Assembly (NCBI RefSeq): GCF_021532315.1
Contig: NZ_JAKGAO010000004.1
Span: forward strand, 124,001-188,000
DNA length: 64,000 bases
Direction of reading: 5' to 3'
Origin: Paenibacillus tarimensis
GTDB taxonomy: Bacteria; Bacillota; Bacilli; Paenibacillales; Paenibacillaceae
Shown: positions 26,681 to 35,461 of the stretch, piece after piece
Numbering within the stretch: the first letter of the stretch is position 1
Layout: each line of letters begins with the position of its first letter
Translations under genes and position numbers: made by a program
Notes under the pieces: generated by a model
The model's input: the letters and a program-made list of their open reading frames with translations, nothing else
What the model was told of the DNA's origin: nothing
Databases searched by the model: none

Positions 26681-27379
26681 ATGGCGGTAATTTCCATGAA
26701 GCAGCTACTTGAAGCTGGGGTTCATTTCGGTCATCAGACCCGTCGTTGGAACCCGAAGATGGATCGTTATATCTTCACCGAAAGAAACGGTATTTACATC
26801 ATTGACCTGCAGAAGACAGTTAAGAAAGTAGAAGAGGCGTACAACTTTGTACGTTCGATCTCTGAAGAGGGCGGAACTGTCCTGTTCGTAGGTACGAAGA
26901 AACAAGCCCAGGATTCCGTGAAAGAAGAAGCGGAACGCTGTGGACATTTCTATATCAACCAACGTTGGCTCGGCGGCACGCTGACCAACTTCCAAACGAT
27001 CCAGAAGCGTATTGATCGTCTGCGCCAGCTGGAGAAGTGGGAAGAGGACGGCACCTTTGAAGTGCTTCCTAAGAAAGAAGTAATCATTCTCCGTAAGGAG
27101 AAAGACCGTCTTGAGAAATTCCTGGGCGGTATTAAGGGCATGAGAGGCCTGCCAAGCGCCCTGTTCATCATCGACCCGCGCAAAGAGCGCATTGCGGTTG
27201 CTGAAGCACGCAAGCTTGGTATCCCGATTGTAGGTATCGTTGATACAAACTGTGATCCGGACGAAATTGACTATGTCATTCCGGGTAACGATGATGCAAT
27301 CCGTGCTGTTAAATTGCTGACTTCCAAGATGGCTGATGCTATTGTGGAAGCCAACCAAGGCGAACAAACAACGGCTTAA
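26681..27379 (+). CDS. rpsB: 30S ribosomal protein S2
   Basis: Small-subunit protein S2, 232 residues. The start [19 protein letters not shown] and the motifs [12 protein letters not shown] and [22 protein letters not shown] are textbook for the family. I use ATG 26681, 8 bases after AGGAGGTG; the in-frame GTG at 26675 is too close to that site. It has its own promoter, and a hairpin follows it before tsf. Confidence 0.98.
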   Translation: MAVISMKQLLEAGVHFGHQTRRWNPKMDRYIFTERNGIYIIDLQKTVKKVEEAYNFVRSISEEGGTVLFVGTKKQAQDSVKEEAERCGHFYINQRWLGGTLTNFQTIQKRIDRLRQLEKWEEDGTFEVLPKKEVIILRKEKDRLEKFLGGIKGMRGLPSALFIIDPRKERIAVAEARKLGIPIVGIVDTNCDPDEIDYVIPGNDDAIRAVKLLTSKMADAIVEANQGEQTTA

Positions 27380-27399
27380 TGGAAATTTGGCCATGACAG

Positions 27400-27442
27400 A
27401 AAGGGTGGTTGGAAGGTGAAAACCTCTCACCGCCCTTTTTTT
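27400..27442 (+). terminator. Terminator or attenuator between rpsB and tsf
   Basis: Stem AAAGGGTGGT/ACCGCCCTTT (one G-U pair) encloses a second hairpin AGGT-GAAA-ACCT and is followed by TTTT. No convincing promoter was found between it and tsf, so it probably reduces rather than ends transcription into tsf. Confidence 0.8.
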
Positions 27443-27528
27443 AAGAGCCGACACCCAATTGAGTCATCCCGTGTGTTACATACAAGCAGTCCAAACATTC
27501 GACTTATAACATTTCAGGAGGGTTTATA

Positions 27529-28179
27529 ATGGCAGTTAATGCGAGTGCAGTTAAAGAATTGCGCGAGAAAACGGGAGCAGGCATGCTTGATTGTAAGAAA
27601 GCGTTGGAGGAAGCGGGCGGCGATCTGCAAAAAGCCAGCGAAATTCTTCGTGAAAAGGGTCTGGCGGCAGCAGCGAACAAGGCGGGCCGTGCAGCAACGG
27701 AAGGCGTAGTTGAATCCTACATCCATGCTGGCGGACGTATTGGCGTCCTCGTAGAAGTTAACTGTGAGACGGACTTCGTTGCTAAGACTGACCAATTCCG
27801 TGATTTCGTGCGCGATATTGCCATGCAAATTGCTGCAGCGAATCCGAAATATGTTCGCCGTGAAGAAGTACCACAAGAGGATCTTGAGAAGGAGAAGGAG
27901 ATTCTTAAAGCTCAAGCTCTGAATGAAGGCAAGCCGGCTAACATCGTTGAGAAAATGGTAGAAGGCCGCATGGGCAAGTTCTACGAAGAGTTCTGTCTGA
28001 TGGAGCAGCCTTTTATTAAGGATCCGGACAAGACGGTATCCGCTCTTCTGAACGAGAAGATCAGCACGATCGGCGAAAATATCTCGATCCGCCGCTTTGT
28101 TCGTTACGAACTGGGCGAAGGCCTTGAGAAAAAACAGGACAACTTCGTTGAAGAAGTTATGTCGCAAGCCAAATTGTAA
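27529..28179 (+). CDS. tsf: Elongation factor Ts
   Basis: Nucleotide exchange factor for EF-Tu, 216 residues. It is the short Firmicute/cyanobacterial/Thermus-type form rather than the 280-plus-residue form typical of many other bacteria. The UBA-like N-terminus ([20 protein letters not shown]) and the core motif [13 protein letters not shown] are intact. AGGAGGG precedes the ATG by a normal distance. Confidence 0.97.
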   Translation: MAVNASAVKELREKTGAGMLDCKKALEEAGGDLQKASEILREKGLAAAANKAGRAATEGVVESYIHAGGRIGVLVEVNCETDFVAKTDQFRDFVRDIAMQIAAANPKYVRREEVPQEDLEKEKEILKAQALNEGKPANIVEKMVEGRMGKFYEEFCLMEQPFIKDPDKTVSALLNEKISTIGENISIRRFVRYELGEGLEKKQDNFVEEVMSQAKL

Positions 28180-29013
<834 letters not shown>

Positions 29014-29014
29014 T

Positions 29015-29569
29015 ATGCCACAGGACATCAAGAAAAATGCGGAAGAGCGTATGGGTAAAGCAATTGACGCTCTGAAGCGTGATTTGTCAACACTGCGCGC
29101 GGGTCGCGCCACTCCGGCCATGCTTGACCGGGTACAAGTAGAATATTACGGTGCCATGACACCGGTTAACCAGCTAGCAAACATTAACACGCCGGATTCC
29201 AGAACCTTAATCATCCAGCCTTGGGACAAATCCTCTTTGGCGGCTATTGAGAAGGCGATTCTGAAATCGGATCTTGGTTTGACTCCGTCAAATGACGGAG
29301 CGGTTATCCGTATCGGCATTCCTGCTCTTACGGAGGAACGCCGTGCAGAGCTTGTTAAAGCAACGAAGAAATTTGGCGAGGAGGCGAAGGTTGCAATCCG
29401 CAACATCCGCCGTGACGCCAATGATGATATTAAGAAGCTGGAGAAGACAGACATCTCCGAGGATGAGTCGCGTCGCCACCAGGATGATATCCAGAAGACG
29501 ACCGACCGCTACATCGCGGAAGTTGATAAAGTACTCGTCAACAAAGAAAAAGAAATTATGGAAGTTTAG
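29015..29569 (+). CDS. frr: Ribosome recycling factor
   Basis: Splits post-termination ribosomes together with EF-G. The protein has 184 residues with the classic L-shaped three-helix bundle sequence: [41 protein letters not shown] and [15 protein letters not shown] start at ATG 29015, one base after the pyrH stop, rather than the GTG at 29003 inside pyrH. The spacing from GGGAG (11 bases) is long but acceptable. Confidence 0.97.
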   Translation: MPQDIKKNAEERMGKAIDALKRDLSTLRAGRATPAMLDRVQVEYYGAMTPVNQLANINTPDSRTLIIQPWDKSSLAAIEKAILKSDLGLTPSNDGAVIRIGIPALTEERRAELVKATKKFGEEAKVAIRNIRRDANDDIKKLEKTDISEDESRRHQDDIQKTTDRYIAEVDKVLVNKEKEIMEV

Positions 29570-29582
29570 TCCCGATAATTGT

Positions 29583-29608
29583 GCCCCTCCGACAAGGTGG
29601 GGCTTGTT
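29583..29608 (+). terminator. Weak terminator-like hairpin after frr
   Basis: GCCCC-T-CC pairs with GG-T-GGGGC around a 5-base loop, then TTGTT. The T-run is short, so read-through into uppS is likely. The remaining bases to 29785 show no clear promoter or gene. Confidence 0.4.
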
Positions 29609-29785
29609 CAAATCGTAAGCATGCCAAACAGGCGCTTCTCCGCTGTGCATACCAGTCATACCGATGCTCGCCCCGTCGTAGACGGCGCGGGCCGTTTAAC
29701 TTCGTGAGAAGCAGCTGTATTCATACATACAATCATGAAGCTGGTTTGCCAGTTGCCTGTATTTGCCCTTGTGGGAGGAAAACGA

Positions 29786-30544
29786 ATGTTAGATCGGATT
29801 CGCAGCCGGTTCCGCCGAAAGCCATCAGGAAAGACGCTGTCACCGGATAATATACCGCAGCATGTTGCCATCATTATGGACGGAAACGGCCGCTGGGCCA
29901 AAAGTCGCGGACTTCCGAGGGTTGCCGGGCATCATTCTGGAATGAAAGCAGTTAAACGGATCACGATGGCAGCCGACCGGCTGGGTATCAAGTACCTGAC
30001 CCTTTATGCGTTTTCAACAGAAAATTGGAAGAGGCCGAAGTCAGAAGTCGATTTTCTGATGAAGCTGCCCCAGGAATTCCTAGCTATTGAGCTTGAGGAA
30101 CTGATCGCTAATAATGTGCAAGTAAGAATGATGGGTTATAAGGAAGAACTGCCCCCTCATACGCTGCAGGCGGTTGAGACGGCTATGGAGAGAACAGCGG
30201 GCAATACAGGCCTAGTTCTAAATTTTGCCCTTAATTACGGCAGCCGTAAGGAAATGATGGATACTGTCCGCCAGCTATGTGATGAAGCTGCCAAGGGCCA
30301 ATTGGAACCTGACAAGCTGACTGAAGCCGATTTTGAGTCGCGCCTGCTGTCGGGCGGGATGCCGGATCCCGATCTGCTCATCCGCACAAGCGGGGAACTG
30401 CGGATCAGTAACTTTATGATGTGGCAGCTGGCGTACAGTGAGCTGTGGTTTACAGAGGTTTACTGGCCGGAGTTCTCTGAGGAGCATTTCCTGGAGGCGG
30501 TCAGCGAATACCAACGGCGAGCACGACGCTACGGCGGGTTGTAA
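29786..30544 (+). CDS. uppS: Undecaprenyl diphosphate synthase (cis-prenyltransferase)
   Basis: Makes the C55 lipid carrier for cell wall synthesis from FPP and IPP. The signature HVAIIMDGNGRWAK, with catalytic D32, and the downstream LTLYAFSTENWKRP and DPDLLIRTSGELRISNFMMW (shown in part) blocks are complete. Length is 252 residues from ATG 29786, which follows GGGAGG by 7 bases; the open frame before it has no ribosome site. cdsA follows 24 bases later. Confidence 0.97.
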   Translation: MLDRIRSRFRRKPSGKTLSPDNIPQHVAIIMDGNGRWAKSRGLPRVAGHHSGMKAVKRITMAADRLGIKYLTLYAFSTENWKRPKSEVDFLMKLPQEFLAIELEELIANNVQVRMMGYKEELPPHTLQAVETAMERTAGNTGLVLNFALNYGSRKEMMDTVRQLCDEAAKGQLEPDKLTEADFESRLLSGGMPDPDLLIRTSGELRISNFMMWQLAYSELWFTEVYWPEFSEEHFLEAVSEYQRRARRYGGL

Positions 30545-30568
30545 AGCCGACAGGAGAGTGGCGAAGCA

Positions 30569-31360
30569 GTGAAACAACGAATTATTACAGGCGTATTCGC
30601 CGGTCTTGTGTTTGGCATCATGGCTATCTTGGGAGGCTGGTTCTATGAGGGCCTGCTCCTCTTTCTGGCGGTAGTGGGCTATTTCGAATTTGTCCGGCTA
30701 AACGGATACCGCTGGTTCGATATCATGTCGCTTGTCGGGTTCGGAGGTATGCTTATTATCGTAATTCCCTGGAATCATACAGGATTGCCGGAGCCTTCGC
30801 TGGCTGTTGTCATATGGATTTTGATGCTGCTGCTTTTGTCGGTGACGGTAGTTACGAAAAATAAGGAAACGCTGGATAATTCAGCTCTTCTCCTGCTTGG
30901 GGCGATATATGTGGGGTACGGCTTCTCGGAAATGATGACGGTTCGTGCCCAGGAGGAGTTCGGACTTCTGTATACAGCTTTAGCCTTTGGCTGCATTTGG
31001 GCGTCGGATATAGGCGCTTACTTCGTTGGGCGGGCAGTAGGCAGAACCAAGCTGTGGCCTGCGATCAGCCCGAATAAAACCATCGAAGGTGCGGCAGGCG
31101 GGATTGTAATGTCTCTTATCGTCGGAGCCTTGTTCTGGATTGCAGCCCCGTCTGTTCTTACAATCGGACAAGCTCTGCTCGTGGGTCTGCTTGCCTCACT
31201 AGCCGGGCAGTTTGGTGACCTGATTCAATCCGCTTATAAACGCTTGAGGGGTGTAAAGGATTCGGGCAGATTGCTTCCTGGGCACGGAGGCGTGTTGGAT
31301 CGCTGTGACAGCTGGCTCATTGTGTTCCCGCTGCTTACACTGACAGGATTACTGGCTTAG
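30569..31360 (+). CDS. cdsA: Phosphatidate cytidylyltransferase
   Basis: Integral membrane enzyme forming CDP-diacylglycerol for phospholipid synthesis. About seven to eight hydrophobic helices span the 263 residues. The CDS signature is at the C-terminus (SAYKRLRGVKDSGRLLPGHG, then GVLDRCDS). The start is GTG with AGGAGAG 10 bases upstream. It sits between uppS and dxr as in Bacillus. Confidence 0.96.
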   Translation: MKQRIITGVFAGLVFGIMAILGGWFYEGLLLFLAVVGYFEFVRLNGYRWFDIMSLVGFGGMLIIVIPWNHTGLPEPSLAVVIWILMLLLLSVTVVTKNKETLDNSALLLLGAIYVGYGFSEMMTVRAQEEFGLLYTALAFGCIWASDIGAYFVGRAVGRTKLWPAISPNKTIEGAAGGIVMSLIVGALFWIAAPSVLTIGQALLVGLLASLAGQFGDLIQSAYKRLRGVKDSGRLLPGHGGVLDRCDSWLIVFPLLTLTGLLA

Positions 31361-31373
31361 GAGGACAGGACTA

Positions 31374-32519
31374 TTGAAGCAAATATCGATTCTTGGCTCT
31401 ACCGGATCCATTGGAACACAGACTCTCGATGTAATTGCCAACGATCCGGAGCAGTATGAGGTTGCCGGGCTTGCAGCAGGCACGAATGTCCGGCTGCTTG
31501 TGGAACAGGCGCTGCGCTTTAACCCGAAGAAAGTCAGTCTCGCGACCAGAGAAGCTGCCGAGGAGGCTAGGGTAGGACTGCCCGCCGAGATTAAAGTGCT
31601 GTATGGGGAAGAGGGTCTTGATGAGATCGCGGCTGATACCGGTGCCGAGTGTGTCGTAACTGCTCTTGTCGGCAGTCAAGGCTTACGGTCAACATTGGCC
31701 GCTATAAACGCAGGCGCCAGAATAGGATTGGCCAACAAGGAGACACTTGTGACGGCGGGTCATCTTGTAATGCGGCAAGCTGCCGACAGAGGTGTGGATA
31801 TTTTGCCGGTTGACAGTGAGCACTCGGCCATTTACCAATGTCTAAACGGTGAGAACAAAGCCGATGTCAAGAAAATTACGCTCACTGCTTCCGGGGGCTC
31901 CTTTCGGGATAAGAGCCGTCAGGAGCTTGAAGGCGTAACGGTCGAACAGGCTCTGCGTCATCCGAATTGGTCGATGGGCTCCAAGATCACGATCGATTCG
32001 GCGACCATGGTGAACAAAGGTCTTGAGGTCATTGAAGCCCACTGGCTGTTTGGCGCTGACTATGAAGACTTGGATGTCCTGCTCCATCCGGAAAGCATCA
32101 TTCATTCCTATGTTGAATTTGTCGATAATAGTGTTATTGCTCAGTTAGGCTGGCCGGATATGAGAATCCCGATTCAATATGCACTCTCTTATCCCAACCG
32201 CAGGCCGTCGCCGACTGAACCGCTGGACTTAACCCGGCTCGGGAGTTTGAATTTCCGCAAGATGGACTTCGAACGGTACCCATGTCTCCGGATGGCGTTT
32301 GAGTGCGGCCGTGCCGGGCAGTCAGCTCCTGCTGTCTATAATGCGGCGAATGAAGTGGCTGTGGCAAGATTTTTAAAGGGTGAGATTAGCTTCCTGGCTA
32401 TTGAACAGGTGATAGAGCGTGTGCTCTCACGGCACCAGGTGTGCGATCTGCCTGATCTGGGTGCCATTGCGGAAGTGGATGGCTGGGCACGCAGAGAAGC
32501 GGCAGCGCTCAATATATAA
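31374..32519 (+). CDS. dxr: 1-Deoxy-D-xylulose 5-phosphate reductoisomerase
   Basis: Second step of the MEP isoprenoid pathway, converting DXP to MEP with NADPH. The N-terminal dinucleotide motif GSTGSIGTQTLDV, the substrate/metal region PVDSEHSAIYQCL and the SATMVNKGLEVIEAHWLFG block are intact. Length is 381 residues with a TTG start 13 bases after cdsA, behind TTAGGAGG. It feeds the same isoprenoid route as uppS, two genes upstream. Confidence 0.97.
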   Translation: MKQISILGSTGSIGTQTLDVIANDPEQYEVAGLAAGTNVRLLVEQALRFNPKKVSLATREAAEEARVGLPAEIKVLYGEEGLDEIAADTGAECVVTALVGSQGLRSTLAAINAGARIGLANKETLVTAGHLVMRQAADRGVDILPVDSEHSAIYQCLNGENKADVKKITLTASGGSFRDKSRQELEGVTVEQALRHPNWSMGSKITIDSATMVNKGLEVIEAHWLFGADYEDLDVLLHPESIIHSYVEFVDNSVIAQLGWPDMRIPIQYALSYPNRRPSPTEPLDLTRLGSLNFRKMDFERYPCLRMAFECGRAGQSAPAVYNAANEVAVARFLKGEISFLAIEQVIERVLSRHQVCDLPDLGAIAEVDGWARREAAALNI

Positions 32520-32615
32520 GGGGACGCAGATCGTCATGTGCGGTTCTCTTGTATCGGCCGATGGAATAATGATAATCTAAGTACAGGCCGTTACGAACAG
32601 GAGGCTGCTTCGAAG

Positions 32616-33890
32616 ATGGATATGGTTCAAGTCGTTTTATTGACCGTGCTAGTGTTTTTTGTGATCGTTTCAATACATGAGTGGGGTCACTTATATTTTG
32701 CCAAGCGGGCCGGAATATTGGTCCGGGAGTTTGCGATTGGCTTTGGTCCGAAGCTGTTTTCTCTCAAGCGTGGAGAAACGAGGTATACGCTTCGTCTTAT
32801 TCCGGCAGGCGGTTTTATTCGCATGGCGGGAGAAGACCCGGAAATTGTGGAGGTACAACCCGGGCAGACGGTGGCCGTGAGGCTGGTAAACGGAGCGGTT
32901 ACGCGGGTATATCTCGACCGGTTGGATGAACGAAGCAATGTGGTACGCGGTGAAGTGGTATCCATCGATCTGGAACACGCGCTCAAGATTGTTCTGGACG
33001 TCGACGGGGAGAAGGAGCGGTTTGACGTTGACCGGAAGGCAGAGATTGTAGCTCGCGGGCGCGAGACCCAGATAGCCCCGTTTGACCGGCAATTTGGAAG
33101 CAAGACTGTCGGCCAGCGCGCACTGGCGATATTTGCCGGACCGGCCATGAACTTTGTTCTTGCGTTCGTACTCTTCATGGCTTACATTCAGATGACGGGT
33201 GTGCCTGTGGACAATCCGGATAAGCTGCTGATTAACGAGGTCATTGCGGGTGCGCCAGCTTCCAAGGCCGGGCTTCAGGTCGGTGACGAGATCAAAAGCA
33301 TTAACGGTGAACTGATCGGGACCGATTACGACAAGATGATTGCCCTGATCGGCAAATCTGCTGAGAAGCCTATGAATTGGGTCATTATCCGGGAAGGCAG
33401 CACACTGGAGATTGAAGTGACGCCTGCTTTTGACGAGGAAGCGAAAATGGGCAAGGTTGGTGTTTCTGCGCTTCCGCCAACGCGAGCCGCCGGTATCGTT
33501 GAAACGGTAACCTTTGCCGGAAAGGCCATGAAGAATACGACCATATTAATTATGGAGATGTTCCAAAAGCTCATCATGGGCCAATTTAAGCTTGATGATT
33601 TGGGCGGTCCGGTTAAGACAGCGAAGTTTACAGGCGAAATAGCTGCCAAGGGGATTGAACAGCTGACATCATGGACGGCTATCCTCAGCTTGTACCTGGG
33701 CATCTTCAATTTGCTGCCCATTCCTGCACTGGATGGAAGCCGGTTAATTTTCCTGGGACTTGAGGCTGTAAGAGGCAGGCCGATCGACCCTAACAGAGAG
33801 AGTATGGTTCACTTTATCGGCTTTGCCATGCTAATGCTGCTGATGCTGGCTGTCACGTATAATGATATACTGAATTTGATACAGGGTTAA
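32616..33890 (+). CDS. rseP: Site-2 intramembrane metalloprotease RseP/RasP
   Basis: Zinc protease that cleaves membrane-embedded substrates such as anti-sigma factors and signal peptides (RasP in Bacillus). The first membrane helix contains HEWGH at residues 21-25. A PDZ domain lies at about 200-280 (VIAGAPASKAGLQVGDEIKSI), and the second catalytic element is LLPIPALDGSRL near residue 370, in a late membrane helix. An insertion of about 55 residues with beta-character (about 85-150) precedes the PDZ domain. Start ATG 32616 (424 residues) follows AGGAGG by 11 bases; the open frame upstream lacks a site. Confidence 0.94.
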   Translation: MDMVQVVLLTVLVFFVIVSIHEWGHLYFAKRAGILVREFAIGFGPKLFSLKRGETRYTLRLIPAGGFIRMAGEDPEIVEVQPGQTVAVRLVNGAVTRVYLDRLDERSNVVRGEVVSIDLEHALKIVLDVDGEKERFDVDRKAEIVARGRETQIAPFDRQFGSKTVGQRALAIFAGPAMNFVLAFVLFMAYIQMTGVPVDNPDKLLINEVIAGAPASKAGLQVGDEIKSINGELIGTDYDKMIALIGKSAEKPMNWVIIREGSTLEIEVTPAFDEEAKMGKVGVSALPPTRAAGIVETVTFAGKAMKNTTILIMEMFQKLIMGQFKLDDLGGPVKTAKFTGEIAAKGIEQLTSWTAILSLYLGIFNLLPIPALDGSRLIFLGLEAVRGRPIDPNRESMVHFIGFAMLMLLMLAVTYNDILNLIQG

Positions 33891-33895
33891 AACGG

Positions 33896-33938
33896 AACGC
33901 CTGCTGACCAAGGCTGTATAGGCCGGCGCAGGCGTTTT
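33896..33938 (+). terminator. Terminator-like hairpin between rseP and proS
   Basis: A 9-bp stem AACGCCTGC/GCAGGCGTT with a 23-base inner loop, followed by a short TT tail (TTTT counting the stem end). It begins 6 bases after the rseP stop. The short U-run makes strong termination uncertain. Confidence 0.5.
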
Positions 33939-33974
33939 GAGCTCATTTTGTCAGAACGGGGCTGGGAGGCAATT

Positions 33975-35423
33975 ATGTCGAAGGATAAGCAGTTTGTAAC
34001 CGAAATTACACCGCAGGGTGAGGATTTCTCAAGATGGTATATCGATGTTATTAAGAAAGCGGAGCTGATGGACTATTCACCTGTCCGCGGCTGTATTGTA
34101 TTCAGGCCGGAAGGCTATGAGATTTGGGAGAATATCCAGCGTGATCTGGACCGACGGTTTAAGGAAACCGGTCACCGTAACGCTTATTTTCCGCTTTTCA
34201 TTCCCGAGAGCTTCTTCCAGAAGGAGAAGGAGCATGTGGAAGGCTTTAACCCGGAACTTCCGTGGGTAACGGAAGCGGCAGGGGAGAAGCTTGAGGAGCG
34301 GCTCGCTATACGTCCGACCTCGGAGACGATGTTTGGTCATATGTACGCCAAATGGATTCAATCCTATCGTGACCTGCCAGTACTGATTAACCAGTGGGCT
34401 AACGTGGTGCGCTGGGAGAAGCGTACCCTGCCATTCCTGAGGACGAGCGAGTTCTTATGGCAGGAAGGCCATACGGCGCATGAAACAGAAGAAGAAGCAC
34501 GGCAGGAAACCATGCAGATGCTGGAAATCTACCGTGACTTCGTAGAGGAGTTCCTTGCAATTCCGGTTGTAATGGGGCAGAAGACGCCTTCTGAGAAATT
34601 CGCAGGCGCGGTTGATACGTATTCAATCGAAGCTATGATGAAGGACGGCCGCGCCGTTCAGGCGGGTACCTCGCATTTTATGGGTACAAACTTCGCTGTT
34701 GCCTTCGATATTAAATACCTGGACCGCAGCAACAACCTGCAGTTTGCACATACAACGTCCTGGGGGGTAAGCACCAGGCTGATCGGCGCGATGATCATGG
34801 TGCATGGCGATGACCGGGGCCTGGCACTGCCGCCGAAGGTAGCGCCGACGCAGGTCATTATGATTCCTATCGGGCCGCCGAAGACACGTGAACAGGTGGT
34901 TGGCCGGGTGGACGAGCTGTACCGTGAGCTGAAGCAGGCAGGCATCCGGGTTCGGGTGGATGACCGGGCTGATGTCAGTCCGGGCTGGAAATTCAATGAA
35001 TATGAAATGCGCGGCGTTCCGCTTCGTCTAGAGCTGGGACCGCGTGATATGGAGAATGGACAGGTGGTGCTTGTCTCTCGTATAACGGGCGAGAAGCGTA
35101 TAGTGGCACAGGATCGTCTGGCGGAAGAAGTTGCATCCATGCTGGATGAGATTCAGCGCGATATGTTCGAGAAGGCCAAGTCGTTCCGCGAAGAGAACTT
35201 CAAATCACTGGATACACTGGATGAGATGAAGGCGTTTCTGGAAGACAAGCGCGGCTTCGTAGAGGCAGGCTGGTGCGGATCAGAAGCTTGTGAACGCCAG
35301 GTCAAGGAAGAGACAGGCGCGACAAGCCGTAACATTCCGTTTGAGCCGACAGCTGTGAAGTCAACTTGCCTGGTCTGCGGGGATAAGGCGAAACATACAG
35401 TCGTGTTTGCCCGGGCCTATTGA
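33975..35423 (+). CDS. proS: Prolyl-tRNA synthetase, archaeal/eukaryotic-like type without editing insert
   Basis: Charges tRNA-Pro. The 482-residue protein has class II motifs (motif 2 region NVVRWEKRTLPFLRTSEFLW, motif 3 region MIMVHGDDRGLALPP) but no editing INS domain between motifs 2 and 3. It ends in the C-terminal zinc-type domain with Cys residues in AGWCGSEAC and TCLVCGD and a terminal FARAY. These are features of the archaeal/eukaryotic-like ProRS also found in Thermus. B. subtilis has the longer bacterial ProS (about 564 residues, with INS) at the same place. Start ATG 33975 follows GGGAGG. Confidence 0.95.
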   Translation: MSKDKQFVTEITPQGEDFSRWYIDVIKKAELMDYSPVRGCIVFRPEGYEIWENIQRDLDRRFKETGHRNAYFPLFIPESFFQKEKEHVEGFNPELPWVTEAAGEKLEERLAIRPTSETMFGHMYAKWIQSYRDLPVLINQWANVVRWEKRTLPFLRTSEFLWQEGHTAHETEEEARQETMQMLEIYRDFVEEFLAIPVVMGQKTPSEKFAGAVDTYSIEAMMKDGRAVQAGTSHFMGTNFAVAFDIKYLDRSNNLQFAHTTSWGVSTRLIGAMIMVHGDDRGLALPPKVAPTQVIMIPIGPPKTREQVVGRVDELYRELKQAGIRVRVDDRADVSPGWKFNEYEMRGVPLRLELGPRDMENGQVVLVSRITGEKRIVAQDRLAEEVASMLDEIQRDMFEKAKSFREENFKSLDTLDEMKAFLEDKRGFVEAGWCGSEACERQVKEETGATSRNIPFEPTAVKSTCLVCGDKAKHTVVFARAY

Positions 35424-35461
35424 TAGACACATAGCAGTACAGCAGTACGGGGGAGGAAGCA

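Noticed and set aside
29720-29735. CATACAAT before uppS as a sigma-E -10 element
   Set aside because: The -10 looks right, but no matching -35 (ATA-type) occurs at the correct distance, and uppS is a housekeeping gene.
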